A stretch of DNA of 64,000 nucleotides, taken from positions 1,408,501-1,472,500 of the forward strand of contig WPIO01000101.1 of NCBI GenBank assembly GCA_009760855.2, written 5' to 3'. Position numbers and translations under genes: made by a program. This document shows, one piece after another, positions 9,700 to 21,985 of this stretch. Positions within the stretch are counted from its first letter, which is position 1. Each line of letters opens with the position of its first letter. The stretch is from Cristatella mucedo. Lineage: Eukaryota > Bryozoa > Phylactolaemata > Cristatellidae. The notes beneath the pieces are model-generated. The model searched no databases and was not told where the DNA came from. It worked only from the letters and a program-made list of their open reading frames with translations.

Positions 9700-11720
9700 A
9701 TTAATAAGAATACATTGGCATAACGCTTTCAGGGAACTTAATCTCTTTCTCGGCACTTCACAAATGTGGAGGAAGCACGACCGTACGATTGGCGGTTACG
9801 TGTGTGGTGTCAACATGTATTACGTGGTTAGTGTCAAGACAAACAGTGTCCCTGCGAAAAAGCCTACAGAGGAGAAATCAGCAGGACCAAGCAAATGCTG
9901 CGAGTAAAGCTTTGAGCTTCTTTTTAATGCCACAAAATCAGAGGATATCGTGACGTCAGTCGGGAAAGATGTTCGGGCTTTGGGGCATGCGAGCTAAAGG
10001 CGCGACCTCAATTAGATTTGAGGTTGGCTCAAGGCACAGCTCAACGATTTGAGTCAGAAGAGCGGGTAGTACTATGCCTAGCCTGGCAATGGAGTAGCTC
10101 TGATAGGTAGGCTCTAGCCAGAGAATGATGGACTTTAAAGTGAGTGGCAATGCATTTAATTCGATCGAGAAGCCACTGCAGGTCGGCGAGAAGTAGTAGT
10201 GCGACAGTGCGACAACCCCGATGCTCACGACAGACAAGCCTGCCTGCAGACTTTGGTACCGTGCAGGCGCCTGGCTGCATTGGCCAGTAGACCTGGAAGC
10301 CGTGAATTATAAAAGTCGAGAGGTGACCAGAAATGAGCAGACTAACTTAAAAAGTCGTATTCCTGACTAAGGGGGCCCGGATATTTTTGCAAAATTTAGG
10401 AGCTTAAAGCTGACTTGAATGTGGAGCTGAAGTTATCGTTTAGTGAAAGTGCACTTTGGAACAGAACACATAGATTTCGTGAATATGCTACTGGAGTATG
10501 CTGGTACAGCCGATAATGGCAAGAAGCTTTTCAATATCCGAGTCACGCCAAGTATGCCCAAACTAGTAAGTCGGTTTCGTCGTCATCTAATTGAGAAAAC
10601 GTACTCCCATCCAAGAACGAATTTCTGCAACACATGCTGCAACGGAATTAAGATAGTTTGACGTGCTTGAAGGCTGGGAATATAAATTGCGAAACTAAGC
10701 GGACCAAGCAAGCACGGAGCCCTTGGTACCTAGTACTTAAAGGGGTAAGGTGGCCAGTAGTGAGAGTTATCCCCCAAAATGGCCGGTAATAGTGCGAGTT
10801 GTCCCCAAAGCACATTTATTAATGTCGTACGAAGACCAGTAGAATGAATGAATGGCGTGAAAATTGGCACAAAGAAGAACACTGAGAGCACTAGCTATCG
10901 TTTGATGCGATATAGCTGCAGTGTTGACCTGCAAATTGTGCCATTTACTATAAGTGATTCGTTGGATGGTTACCCGTTGACATCGATGCTCTGGTCTCTA
11001 ACGGAGAAAGGAACTGAGATAGGACATAAACCGTTGCAGAGCAGTGCCAGTGATGCCCAGGTGAGATGAGAGGCGCTCGAGAAGGATTTTTGTGATTGAT
11101 AATATAAAACGCGGCTGAAAGATCAAGCAAAACAAGCAGAGAGACTCCACCTAAGTCTGCATTCCTAAGAAGGTCGTTACACACCCGAAGCAATGCTGGC
11201 TCTGTGGAATGATATAGAGGCGATCAGCTAGAACGCCACAGGAATCACTAGGTACGGAGCTAACCTAAGAGCGGTTAAGGAGGTGGTTGATTTCAGACCT
11301 CAGAATTTTTAGATTGTGCATTAGCGATTCGACAACGCTTTCATAGAAGGTAAACTTGCCCTTTGCTAGGATAGATTGGTACGATCAACCGTAGTTCTCG
11401 TATGCCTGTCGAAGGACAGTCAGTCCTGATCGTATGTCCGCTTTCTCGAGCTTTCGCATAGTAAATCTGGCTAGTTTAACGTCCGCGGTAAACCAAAGGC
11501 CATCTGGGCGAGGGCATACAGCATGCTCAGTCAGAGGTGCGAACTCGTCAAGAACGGTGGCTAAGGTCGTGTTGTAGCATTTTCCCAGGGATGATACGTC
11601 GGAAGGAGTATTGGGGAGAGGGAGGAGGGCAAAACAAATACTTTCGTGCGGGAGGACAGCATCAATGTCAAGGGTCTTAAGGTTTCGAGGTTGACAAATG
11701 AATTTTGGATGCGAAGGAGG
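9700..11720 (-). mobile_element. LINE A copy, long but degenerate
   Basis: Read on the minus strand from about 11720, it shows a pre-RT linker (LATVLDEFAPLTEHAV). RT blocks (LLVLLDLSAAF near 11100) and a C-terminal region (LVCREHRG near 10220) follow. The LINE A 3' signature is near 9730. Frames are broken throughout. The endonuclease part is missing or unrecognisable. Confidence 0.8.
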
Positions 11721-12950
11721 GTACAAACTGCAGACATAATCCCGCACGCGCGCACACCCACGCAGTCGCAGACAGGCCGAGAACCCGAAGCAGCGCACCA
11801 GTGGAAAGGGCACGCGCCTCAAGGTGTACATCCGGGCCACAGGAGAGCCGAGGCCGGCGTAATCCGGATGAGGCGAACGCGAATCACTCATGCGATTATG
11901 CGACCCGCCCAGAGAACCTTGACCCTGAAGCCCGTGGGGCGGCAGAACGGCGCAAGCTACCACTCGAACGCACAGCGTCCGGGCGGCCGTAGTCGCATTG
12001 ACGGCGAACCGTAACGTCGGCAGCTCTCGACCCGCCCTTCGGACGCCGCAGTCGCAACGCGGCGCCGAGAAAAGCAGCCGCCAGGACGGTGTGCGTCGAG
12101 GGCCGGGACCGCGCCGGAGCTATTGCGCACTACCGCAGAGACGCCCATCTCAACTACGTACACGGCCGCGACTTCCGGGCCCGAATGGCTTGTGCAGCTG
12201 CGCAGCCCCGTGCCGCTTCGCTTCGAGAGCGAGTCCACTTGTACACTCACCTAGCGGCCTCGCGTCTGGCCGCGCGAGAGATCCTAGAGTGGCGGCGAAG
12301 CTGCGGCCAACGAGCTCCGCTGTGCTGACTCGGGTGTCAGCCTGCCTTAGACGCAGCTGTCGCTAACTGCAAACGAACCGCAAAGGCGCGACGCGGCGTC
12401 GACCGACCGGAACCGCTGTGCGTGCACGCCCGCCAGCGGGGGGGGGGGGGGCCCGACGCGCGGCCTCCAGCGGACGGACGCCCAGCGAGAGGACGGACGG
12501 ACGCTTTGCACCGCAATCTGAACAAACGCATCGCGCCACGATACCTTCGCGATATTTCGACCGCACGAGCACACTGCTCAGTAGCGCTCTCGTCAGAGCG
12601 AACTCGACGCGCGAGCACGCTGAGCGGCAACGTCGGATCGAATGCGTAGCACACGCGCGCATACGGCAGTGAACGCAGGAATTGTTATTGTCACGTGCTC
12701 GTGTCACGCCTTTCAGCCAATAGGCGCTGAGCAGCCGGGCATGTCCGTGCTCGCTCGCACCAGAGCCGGACCTGCGCAGACGTGAGACTCGCGGCGGCCA
12801 TCCCGTTCGCCGACGTAGCTGGGAAACCCGACACGGGTCACGCCGAGTGGGCGTGACCCAGCGCCGTCCCAGCAGCTCCCTAATGGAGCAGCCTCCCGCC
12901 GCCGCTGCCGCCGGAATGATCGCGTGCAAAGTATTCGATGGGCCACTTTC
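11720..12950. other. second GC/CpG-rich block
   Basis: CpG-dense sequence, with a poly-G run at 12439-12450 and open frames on both strands. I cannot assign a gene with confidence. It may be a promoter region for a start exon at 12882. Confidence 0.5.
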
Positions 12951-12984
12951 AGAGGTGCTTCACATGACTTGCTCAAGGTTTTTT
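12882..12984 (+). CDS. possible first coding exon, unknown gene
   Basis: ATG at 12882 sits at the edge of the GC-rich block, opens MEQPPAAAAAGMIACK, and stays open to a TTT|GTAAGTAAG donor. A nearer possible donor is AAA|GTATTC. I found no matching downstream exon on the plus strand before the LINE-filled region, so this is tentative. Confidence 0.2.
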
Positions 12985-13454
12985 GTAAGTAAGCGACTAG
13001 TGGAGATTCACTGGCTGGTCGCGAAAACCTACTAATTCAGACGTCCCGAAGTTGCCGCTGACCGGCTAGGAGCAGCCGTATGATGAGGGTTGGCGGAAGC
13101 TCACAACAAAGACCATCAGAGGCACGTCCGCGACGGACTTGATCGTAAGGTCCAGGCTCCTGCTACATTTCCTCTGGGCAATAAACTACGACGATTCTAG
13201 AGAGCACCAGTAGCGGGTCCTCAACCTCGAAAATCTGTGCACTCTTCACAGCGCCCACTCTTGTTTAAGAGACATGCGCCTCGAAAGAGCGAACTTCTGT
13301 CATTCGAAGGCTAATTCACCGGAATTCGTTGCTATACCGCACGAACCCGCTTATGCATCTCAAAGTTAATAAATAAAGACATCACGTCTTTATTTTGACT
13401 GATCATCAGTTGACTGATTATCTAAAAGCGCTGATTGCTATCCTTGTGCTCCAA

Positions 13455-13700
13455 GATAATAATGATAATACTACACGTATGACGCCCTCAGAGAACCGAA
13501 TCTCTTACTAGGCACTTTACAGATGCTGTAAAGAAAGCATGACAAAAGGAGTAGTGGTAATATTCACAATGCCATCAAGCATAACATTGTTAGATGTGAG
13601 CTTCTCGGCCACTTCCAGTTTAATAATAATAATAATACATTTGATAAATCCCCCTCAGATAACTCAATCTCTCTATAGGTGCTTTACGTTTACGCTTTCG
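13455..13700 (-). mobile_element. two LINE A 3' ends in a row
   Basis: Two AATAATAAT tails, each followed by the CCTCAGAGAACCGAATCTC-type box, lie at 13460 and 13620. They are very short 5'-truncated insertions. Confidence 0.7.
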
Positions 13701-14044
13701 AAAGAACCTCCGAAGCCATGTCCAGGCCAAACATGATGAACAGGGCCAGGTGCCGGCTCCAGCTGAAGCCGCCTGGAGGCCGCGTAGGCTTTCCAGCCTC
13801 AAACCGCCGATCGACACGAGCTGGTGGGGGTCTGCCTCCGCTGCCAACAATCACACCCAACTCTCTGCCCGTCTTCCGTAGCAACTCCCGCGTTTTTCCG
13901 TAGCCCGAGACGAGTCAATCACCTCCAGTGGAGAGTTTCTTTTCGTAGTTGATGCCCTTCCTAATGCCGACAAAATCGCCAAGCTCAATCTATCTAGGCT
14001 TTTATTTCGCCCTAGTATGGCCCAGGGTTCAAGGTAATCGCCTG

Positions 14045-15180
14045 TATGTATCTCCGTCTGTAACTACACACGAAGCCACATTGAATATGTGGGTATTTCG
14101 CACGAGAGTTTTTTTTACAGCACACTAGCTTAAGCGGCTTTCGGTACGCATTCGGTAGCTAACAAACTTCATCTCACGCAACAAAGACAAAGTGGGAAAC
14201 ATAGCAGAGTCAGGAGAGCAGTTGAGGTAGTGATTAACTTGGAGGTGGCAGCTCATGACCGCTGAAAAGGATGGGCAATAGTGGGCAGCAGGAGAGTAGT
14301 TGTCATTGCGTAACAATTGTTGAAGTGAGTTCCACAGTCTAGGACCTGCAGAGCAAAAGCTTCTGTCACCAACGATCTTTAAGCGGTGGAGCGGAACAGC
14401 CAATTTATTGTCCATACAGAACCCGAGGGCACGAGGAGGCTGAAAGTGGTGCAGCAGTACAGCGAGGTATCGAGGAGCCAAGCCGTGGGGGGTCATCCTG
14501 GGTCAGTGAAAGAACTTCGCTCTGTATCTGTTGATCAATTGACAGCAATCCAAGCTCTTTTAACAAAAGTGACACATGGTCAAACCTCTGAGATTTGTAC
14601 ACTAGCCTTGCAGTCATATTCATTGCCTGCTGCAGTGGCCTAGTGGCTTTTGTCGGCAACCCAGCCAAAAGGGAATTACAATAATCTAGCCAAGACAGAA
14701 CTAGGGAGCTAGTTAATTTTTTGAAAGCCACAATGGAAGACAGTTCCTAATCGTAGATGGGGATCGGAAGTGATGGCAAGCTTTAGAAGCAGTCTTCTTA
14801 ACAAAGCTTTCAAAATTTAGGCAGCTGTTGAAGACAGCACCTAAATTCCGAGCACGTGGTGACAGTCGCACAACAGGATCGCCTATTAGATGAGCAAAGC
14901 CTTCTAGTCCGGCCACACGCCTAGGGTGTCCTATGAGCAGCAGTTGAGTTTTATCGTCGTTTAGTTTAAGGAAATTTGCCGACAGCCAGGATCAAGTTTC
15001 AGCAAGGCAAGCATTCAGTTTATCAGTTGCGGCAGCATATTCCGACTGCTATAAAGGACAAATACAGCTGTGTACCGTTAACATGAGCATAATATATTAT
15101 TACATGGGCCTGAACTACTTTTCCCAGTGGTTTAATATAAATATAGAACAGAAACCCGACAGACAGACTGTCCATTTATA
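14045..15180 (-). mobile_element. LINE B copy, RT C-terminal half and 3' end
   Basis: The minus strand gives LINE RT C-terminal landmarks LDYCNSLLAGLP and SAGPRLWNSL in shifted frames. They end in the same 3' tract as 3885-4200. LINE B shares the RT architecture of LINE A but has a different 3' end without a TTA tail. Confidence 0.85.
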
Positions 15181-15189
15181 GGCATACGA

Positions 15190-17115
15190 CAACTACTGTA
15201 GATCGTACCAACCTATCATAGCACAAGCCAAGTCTAGCTTACATACACATTTTGTTGAATCAGAGACATACAATCCAAAAACCATGCTGACGTCTACGAT
15301 CAACGATTTCCTTAAACGCTTCTCGGTTAGATCATTACCTAGTGATCCTTATGGCGATCTAGCTGATCGCATCTCTACCTTCTTTCTCAACAAAATAGAC
15401 AGAAGGATCAGGGAGCCCATCCCTGAGGTAACAGCATCCCCTCTAGACTCACTCCTGTCCCTTGATTTCATGCAGCACCTCAATGTCTTCATTCGAGGAG
15501 GCTACGAGTGATTTATGCTGAAATTCATCTCTCAATAAAAAAAATCATTAGTCCTCTAGACCTTACTCCCACTGTCCTACTTCTACGATGCATCGATCTG
15601 CTACTGCTATGCAAAACTAACATCATAAATAAGGCATTAGTCTCATGTAATATCCCAGCATCTTTCAAAAAGGCTGTAGGCAGGCAACTACTCAAGAAAG
15701 CAACACTAGACCAAGAGAACTTAAGCAACTTCCGCACACGCTCCCTTCTACCGTTAGTGTCAGACATTAAAACGACTTGTGACATACCAGCAGAACTCAT
15801 GTATTGAAACTTTAAAACCTTGCTGGCAGGTTCCAGTCTGGTTTTAGAGCTAATAACTCCACAGAGTCGGTACTGTTCCCGGTATATAACGACCTTTTCA
15901 GAAATGAAGACCTGGGTAGAGTGTCTCTGCTTGTTTTGCTCGATTTTTCGGCAGCTTTTGATTCTATCGATCACCACGTCCTTCTTAAGTGCATCTCATC
16001 TCGCACGAGCATCACTGACACTACATTGCAAAGGTTCAGGTCCTCTCTCAGTGGGAGACTGCAGAGTATTGATGTAAATGAACAAAGATCATGCGAGGAG
16101 CCTCTAAAGTATGGAGCACCTCAGGGTCTGTACTTGGTCCCGTTCTTTCCATGGTTTATACTCTTCCTCTAGCCGATGTGGTTGCCACACATAACTTGGG
16201 CTTTCACTTCTATGTATATGGCACTCACTTGTATCTTTGCTTTGATCCCTCACAGCCTTCAAGCACGTCAAACTCTTTCAATTCCATTGATGCATGTATT
16301 ACCGACATCAGCAAATAGATGGCAGCAGCAAAATTTCTCAAATTGAATTAAGATGAAAGTAGCATAGTAGTCATGAATAAACCAGAAGTGTGACTCAGAA
16401 ATTGGAAAACTTGATGCTCGAAATCGGCTCTCGAAGCCGGCGGCGGCCATTTGTTGTTGCAACTGCACGAAATCTATGTGTCCTGTTCCACAGTAGCATT
16501 CCACTAGACGACCACACCAGGTCCACTCTCAATTCGGCCTACTTTCAGGTACGTTACATTGTTAAAAATCGGGCCTGCTTAGACAGGGATACCACATCCA
16601 CATTAGTCAACGCATTTGCGACATCCTGCCTAGACTTCTGCAACTCACTGCTTGCTGGTCTACCTACCTGCCCAGGTGCTTTCAGTTGGTGCAAGACTCA
16701 GCAGCTAGGCTTATCTGTCGTTCGCGTAGCAGTTGCCATATCACGTCACTTCTCGCCGACCTGCAATGGCTACCAGTCAAGTAACGTATCGACTTCAAGG
16801 TTTTGTCGCTCACTTTTAGGTCCCTTCATTCTCTGGCTCCAACCTACCTATCAGAACTAATTCCCAATCAGCCAATGAATCTTGCCACCCACCTCAGAAT
16901 CAAATCGTACAGCTACCTCATACGAACCTTAAATCTTTTGGAATTAGGTTCGCATGCCCTCAAAGCCCGAAACTCACTCCCGACTGACATCACGACAATC
17001 CCCTGACTTGACGACATTATTGCGTATCACTTTGCAGCAAATGTAAAGCGCCTAGAAAGAGATTAAGTTCTCTGAGGGCGCTTTATCAAGTGCAATATTA
17101 TTATTATTATTATTA
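15190..17115 (+). mobile_element. LINE A copy, linker to 3' end, degenerate
   Basis: It begins in the pre-RT linker (STINDFLKRFS), then shows LLVLLDFSAAFDSIDHHVLL at about 15930, LDFCNSLLAGLP at about 16630 and the 3' signature with a (TTA)n tail at 17050-17125. It has several frameshifts, and the YADD position is altered. Confidence 0.9.
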
Positions 17116-17129
17116 TTATTATTAAAAAA

Positions 17130-17405
17130 GGAGCTAACAATGCACCTGTTTATTGAAAAATTTAAAGGGTCTTTGTGATTCGTCCTTTGAGTGCTCTAGC
17201 ATGCTGGCACCATGCATGCTGCCACTAACCATATATATGTACATGCTGACCCTATGCCTGTCATTTCTAACCATGCCATGCTTGTTGACACTGTGCATGC
17301 TACGACTAACTACGTGATCATGCTTCCTGTACAGCATACGTAAAGTGCCTAGAAATAAATTAAGATCTCTAAGGGTGCTATACAAACGTGTTATTATTAT
17401 TAAAT
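17130..17405 (+). mobile_element. LINE A 3' end, second copy abutting the first
   Basis: A 3' UTR-like piece with CATGCTGACC-type repeats, AAGTGCCTAGAAATAAATTA and a short TTATTATTA tail. It probably inserted at the tail of the preceding copy. Confidence 0.75.
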
Positions 17406-17442
17406 ATTATTCTTATAACGACTGCTCTCAAGGTAAATGCAC

Positions 17443-17538
17443 TTGATGATCGAGGTAGTGAGCTCGAGCCCCGAGCCTTGGGTGAAGCGCCTAGATAGAG
17501 ATTTACTTCTCACGTGGCGCTATTCAAATCAATTACAT
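17443..17538 (+). mobile_element. SINE1 copy, 5' truncated
   Basis: It keeps the tRNA-like B box region (GAGCTCGAGCCCCGAGCC) and the LINE-like tail with GTGAAGCGCCTAGATAGAG. The A box half is lost. Confidence 0.65.
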
Positions 17539-17564
17539 TTTTGTATTCAGACGTTTTTCTTTGC

Positions 17565-17768
17565 AGATTACTCACAGCTAACGGTGGAGCCAGTGGTGGA
17601 GGCGGGGACTTTGCCCCCCCACCACCCCACTTATTTGGGCCAGCGACCTGTGCCACCCCGATGCTTGCACCTGCCGACAACGTCACTCATGAAGAAATTA
17701 TTCCCTACTTCCAGTTTATGTACACAGCTGAGTTCGTGTCGAATAAAAACCATGATTATGCATTTTGA
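17565..17768 (+). other. open frame behind a good acceptor, uncertain
   Basis: A TTTTCTTTGCAG acceptor is followed by 67 codons to a stop, containing ANGGASGGGGDFAPPPPHLF and NVTHEEIIPYFQFMY. It sits beside a SINE, and the GC-rich first half resembles dispersed repeat DNA. I cannot name a family. Confidence 0.15.
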
Positions 17769-17889
17769 TTATTAATATAATGGATTGAAACTGTTCATTA
17801 CTTGAGGGTTCTTCCCTACATGATAATCCTGGCTCCGCCTCTGCTCGCCCGAGTGCCTGTGTTTGGGTTCAATTCTTCATTCCAGCACT

Positions 17890-17890
17890 T

Positions 17891-17956
<66 letters not shown>

Positions 17957-18049
17957 CTCTTCACCTCTCCCTTCTCTCCCCCTCTCTCTTCTCTTCACCT
18001 CTCTCTCTCTTCTCTCCACCTCTCTCTCTCTCTCTCTCGCTCTCTCCAC

Positions 18050-18080
<31 letters not shown>

Positions 18081-18142
18081 GCTCTCTCCACCTCTCTCGC
18101 TCTCTCCACCTCTCTCTTTCTCTCTCTCTCTCTCTCTCGCTT

Positions 18143-18189
<47 letters not shown>

Positions 18190-18237
18190 CTCTCTCTCTC
18201 GCTCTCTCTCTCTCTCTCGCTCTCTCTCTCTCGCTTA
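17890..18237. repeat. (CT)n microsatellite with CTCC/CG interruptions
   Basis: About 350 bp of CT dinucleotides, broken by repeated CACCTCT and CGCTCT variants. This suggests higher-order duplication inside the array. Confidence 0.97.
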
Positions 18238-18284
18238 TTTATTGACAGCCCGTCGCTCACGAACGGAAATGCTGACTGCGCCGC

Positions 18285-18425
18285 CTGGTTTGGCACAGGG
18301 TTAATGTGCTGACTTTAAGAGACCGAGGCAGTCCGTGAGCTCGAGCCCTGCGGCACATGTAAAGTGCCTGTAAAAAGATAAAGTTGTATTAGGGCGAGAC
18401 ATAAACGACGTACTTTTTTTATAAA
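18285..18425 (+). mobile_element. SINE1 copy, degenerate
   Basis: A GGTTTGGCACAGGGTTAATG A-box-like start, GAGCTCGAGCCCTG B box and an AAGTGCC...ATAAAG tail. It is diverged from the copies at 33385 and 39705. Confidence 0.7.
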
Positions 18426-18429
18426 TGCT

Positions 18430-19085
18430 CAAAATTGGCTCAGCCAGCGCGTGTAGCCTTTGCACGGAGTCTGGGCGTCCTCTTCCAAAAAGAAACTCAC
18501 GAGATGTCTGTATCCAAAGCCTAGATAAGTCTATTCGACAGCGAAGTATGGCTGCAGGCGTCAAGCATCAGGCTACGGCATGCACCAGCCCTCAGGTCAC
18601 CCACAGGTCATCTATGGGTCACCTGTCAAGCACCTCTCAAAGTCAAGAGCGCGAAACTCGAGCCGAGCCGGAGTGCAGGGGCACGCTACCTCCTCGGACG
18701 CGCCCGAATCCTGGTCGGTCGCCATCTACAGTTCGGCCGCTCAGCGCCACTAGCGTAGCGACGGCCGCCATGCACAATTAGCGAGATTCCGTTGGCCTGA
18801 ACTGTTTCAGGACGAGACGGGGAAATTATTCTCAAAGTGTGCAAAGTATGCTCCTTCTTCACCAACCAGGTCGTGTTTTCGAGTCTTGCTGCAGACAATT
18901 CTGTATTACCCCATGCTGAGGTTCTTCTGCCGCTATATAAAGGAGGCCGCCTGATCAGCCGACCTTTGTTATTTTATTAGCATCCGACATACTTTTATTT
19001 ACAACTACTATGCATGCTGTGACTTTTGATAATTCGTTAATGCCGAAGCGTCAGTCAGCGCTTTTCCGACAGGCCAGACGCATTC
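18430..19085. other. unassigned DNA
   Basis: No exon or repeat recognised, apart from a possible short LINE A scrap (AAAATTGGCTCAGCCAGC) at 18430. Confidence 0.35.
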
Positions 19086-20405
19086 TTGAACATCATCTTA
19101 AGTCAAGTCGTGGCAGACCAGCTGAACTCGTATATCGAAACCTCACACCTTGCTAGTAAGTTCCAGTCTGGCTTTAGAGCTAATCACTCCACAGAGTCAG
19201 CATTGCTTCGGGTATACAACGACCTACTTAGGAATGCCGACATGGGTAGAGTGTCTCTTCTTGTTTTGCTCGATCTTTCGGCAGCTTTTGATACCATCGA
19301 TCACAAAGTACTTCTAGAGCGCCTCTCATCTCGCCTGGGCATCACTGGCACTGCTCTGCAGTGGTTCAGGTCCTATCTCAGTGGGAGACTCCAGAGTGTT
19401 GACGTGAATGGACAAAGATCATCTGAAGTACCTCTAAAATATGGAGTACCTCAGGGCTCTGTGCTAGGTCCGGTCCTTTTCACCGTTTATACTCTCCCTC
19501 TCGCTGATGTGATTGCCAAGCACAATCTAGGCTTTCACTTCTATGCGGATGACACTCAGTTGTACCTTTGCTTTGATCCCTCCCAGCCTTCGAGCACCTC
19601 AAATTCTCTCAACTCACTAGCTGCATGCATTGATGACATCCGATCATGGATGGCAGCAAATTTTCTAAAACTAAACGATGATAAAACTAACTTACTAGTT
19701 ATGGGCAAACCTAGTGTTATTCAGAAATTGGAAAGGCTGACTTTCAAAATTGGCTCTGCCAGCATATCTCCAGTTGCATCAGCTCGAAATCTAGGTGTCA
19801 TATTCCAAAGCGACCTCTCGTTAGACGACCACATCAGCTCCACAGTCAAATCAGCCTATTTTCAGCTTCATAACATTGCTAAAATTAGGGCTTGTTTAGA
19901 TAAGGATACCACGTCCAAGTTGGTCCATGCATTCGTGACATCTCGTCTCGACTTCTGCAACTCGCTGCTTACTGGCCTACCAGCATGTGCGATCAGGCGA
20001 TTGCAGCTGGTGCAAAACTCTGCAGCTAGGCTTGTCTGTCGTGAGCGTCGCAGTTGCCACATTACTCCACTTCTCGCCGACCTGCACTGGTTACCAGTCA
20101 AGCAACGGATTGACTTCAAGGTTTTGTCGCTCACTTTTAGGTCTCTTCATTCTATGGCTCCAGCCTATCTTTCAGATATACTACCCCATCAGGCAAAGCA
20201 TCGTACCACTCGCTTTTCGGAATCCAACAGTCTAGAAATACCTCGTACAAACCTTAAATCCTTTGGAGACCGTGCATTTAGCTCGTATGCTCCCACAGCC
20301 TGGAACTCCCTCCCGACCTGCATCAGAACATCCCCTGACCTGACCACATTTAAAAGAAACTTAAAAACATACCTATTTAGGACAGCATTTAGTGGGTCCT
20401 TGTGA
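19086..20405 (+). CDS. LINE A reverse transcriptase ORF, 5' truncated
   Basis: An uninterrupted 439-codon frame encodes most of a CR1/L2-group non-LTR RT. It contains FQSGFRANHSTESALL, LLVLLDLSAAFDTIDHKVLL, GVPQGSVLGP, the catalytic FYADDTQLYL and the C-terminal LDFCNSLLTGLP and LADLHWLPVKQRIDFKVL. The frame opens at a non-ATG codon inside the domain, because the element is 5' truncated at about 19095 and lacks the endonuclease and RT N terminus. The intact frame marks a recent insertion that cannot move on its own. It is nearly identical to the inverted copy at 22745-24035. Confidence 0.92.
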   Translation: MNIILSQVVADQLNSYIETSHLASKFQSGFRANHSTESALLRVYNDLLRNADMGRVSLLVLLDLSAAFDTIDHKVLLERLSSRLGITGTALQWFRSYLSGRLQSVDVNGQRSSEVPLKYGVPQGSVLGPVLFTVYTLPLADVIAKHNLGFHFYADDTQLYLCFDPSQPSSTSNSLNSLAACIDDIRSWMAANFLKLNDDKTNLLVMGKPSVIQKLERLTFKIGSASISPVASARNLGVIFQSDLSLDDHISSTVKSAYFQLHNIAKIRACLDKDTTSKLVHAFVTSRLDFCNSLLTGLPACAIRRLQLVQNSAARLVCRERRSCHITPLLADLHWLPVKQRIDFKVLSLTFRSLHSMAPAYLSDILPHQAKHRTTRFSESNSLEIPRTNLKSFGDRAFSSYAPTAWNSLPTCIRTSPDLTTFKRNLKTYLFRTAFSGSL

Positions 20406-20640
20406 TTCGTCCTCGATGTGCTTATGCGTGCTGACACTGTTCATGCTGCCACTAACCACATTTGCATGCTGACCCAGTGCATGTAACCCCTAACCATGTT
20501 ATTCATTTTGTTTGTTTTTCAGGCATGATTTTACTTACTATTCTGTTGCGTATCACTTTGCAGCAAATGTAAAGCGCCTAGAAAGAGATTAAGTTCTCTG
20601 AGGGCGCTTTATCAAGTGCAATATTATTATTATTATTACG
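20406..20640 (+). mobile_element. 3' UTR and tail of the 19.1 kb LINE A copy
   Basis: CATGCTGACC-rich 3' UTR, then GTAAAGCGCCTAGAAAGAG and a (TTA)n tail. It matches the end of the 15.2-17.1 kb copy closely. Confidence 0.92.
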
Positions 20641-20704
20641 TTAAGTTGGACACTGTGCTACAGCGCGCGCCTGAATACTACAGCGATGCCTTGCTACAGC
20701 CTCG

Positions 20705-21003
20705 TAGAAAATAATAATATTCTTATTATTGCATTTGTTATAGCGCCCTCAGACGACTTAATATCTTTCTGTGCACTTAACATATGCTGCAAAGGAAGCG
20801 TGATCGAATGGTTATTGGTGGCATGCTCAATGACAACGAGCATAGCATGGTTAGAGGTGACGTGCACAGGGTCAGCACGCAAATGCGGTTAGTGGCAGCA
20901 TCCACAGTGTCAGCGCGCAGAAGCACGTACAAAGAACGAATCGCGCGGTCCCACTAAATGCTGCGATAAGTATGTGCTGTTTTAGCTTCATTCTAAATGT
21001 CGC
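20705..21003 (-). mobile_element. LINE A 3' end, short
   Basis: AAT-rich tail and the GCGCCCTCAGACGACTTAAT box on the plus strand, then 3' UTR-like sequence. Only the last ~300 bp are present. Confidence 0.75.
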
Positions 21004-21985
21004 CGTACACACACAAAATAGGGAAGTCGCTTTCGGTCACCGGGGATTAAAATAGGGTTTTAAATACTGAATAGTTCACAAGTGTATTCGGCGTTTTAAC
21101 TTTCCAGATTAAGCAAAGATCTTGGGGGATGAACCAAAAAAAGACTGGCATTGGACGGAAGGAAACACATCGATCGGTTCCTCGGCTCGAATTGTTGAGT
21201 GTCTTCGTCGGATTACCTCCCCTCTGTAGGATTATCTTGAACCGCGGAACGTCTTCACATCGAATCGCTGGCGTAAGCTGAGAAGTGTATCTTTACTTGC
21301 ACGCAAGGCGCAGGTCTGACGACGCGGCGTAAGGAGATTTTGCCTAGCAACGACAGAAGGCATCGATCCACCGAAATTCTTATGGGCGGCGCTTGCGACT
21401 TTGGCTTCGACATATCTGGTAAGAATTTATCGCGAAGTGCGGTTGAAGTCACTGGAAAACGAGAGGCTAGCTGTGTCGTTGGCTGCACGGCTGCAAACGC
21501 CTCGGCTGAGGTCGCGCGGCTGCATCACGGCCAGCCATCTGCCGACCGAGGAGCCGTCGCCCTCGTTCCCAATGTGACTCGTCTGGGGGTGCGGTGCAAT
21601 TCCGCAGCGGCGGCGAAGTTGGAGCGCTATATAAATGAAACGAAAAATGAAGTTACGAGGCTCGGGCAAAAGTAATTCAGCACGCAGGGCTCGAACCCGA
21701 TGCCTCCGCTCTGCGACGCCAGCCGCTGGGCGAGCGGCAGGCGAAAGCGGTTAATCTGGGCGATAACGAGCGCGCTTTCAACTGATTTCCGCCGTAACCA
21801 TGTTCAGTAGCCATTTTCATTCAACCCCGGGCAACCTTGCATTAGCGGAGACTTTGCCGTCGCGAGCGAAAGAAGTCTTTTGCTCAAAGCTCTTCCTATT
21901 CTTTTCCTACAAGTCTTAAAGGTCTTCGCTTGCACGCTAAGCGAATATCGGGAATTGCACGAGGCGTAATTTCAGTAATAAGACT
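21003..21985. other. unassigned DNA with a tRNA-like scrap
   Basis: Mostly unassigned. On the minus strand, 21755-21680 has a B-box GGGTTCGAGCCCTGC and an A-box-like CGCCCAGCGGCTGG, but the flanks do not pair as an acceptor stem. I read it as a SINE head or tRNA pseudogene rather than a tRNA gene. Confidence 0.35.

Noticed and set aside
19086-20405. 439-codon frame as a host gene
   Set aside because: It is a 5'-truncated non-LTR reverse transcriptase with a LINE 3' end and TTA tail.
21680-21755. tRNA gene on the minus strand
   Set aside because: B and A boxes are present but the acceptor stem does not pair, so it is more likely a SINE head or pseudogene.
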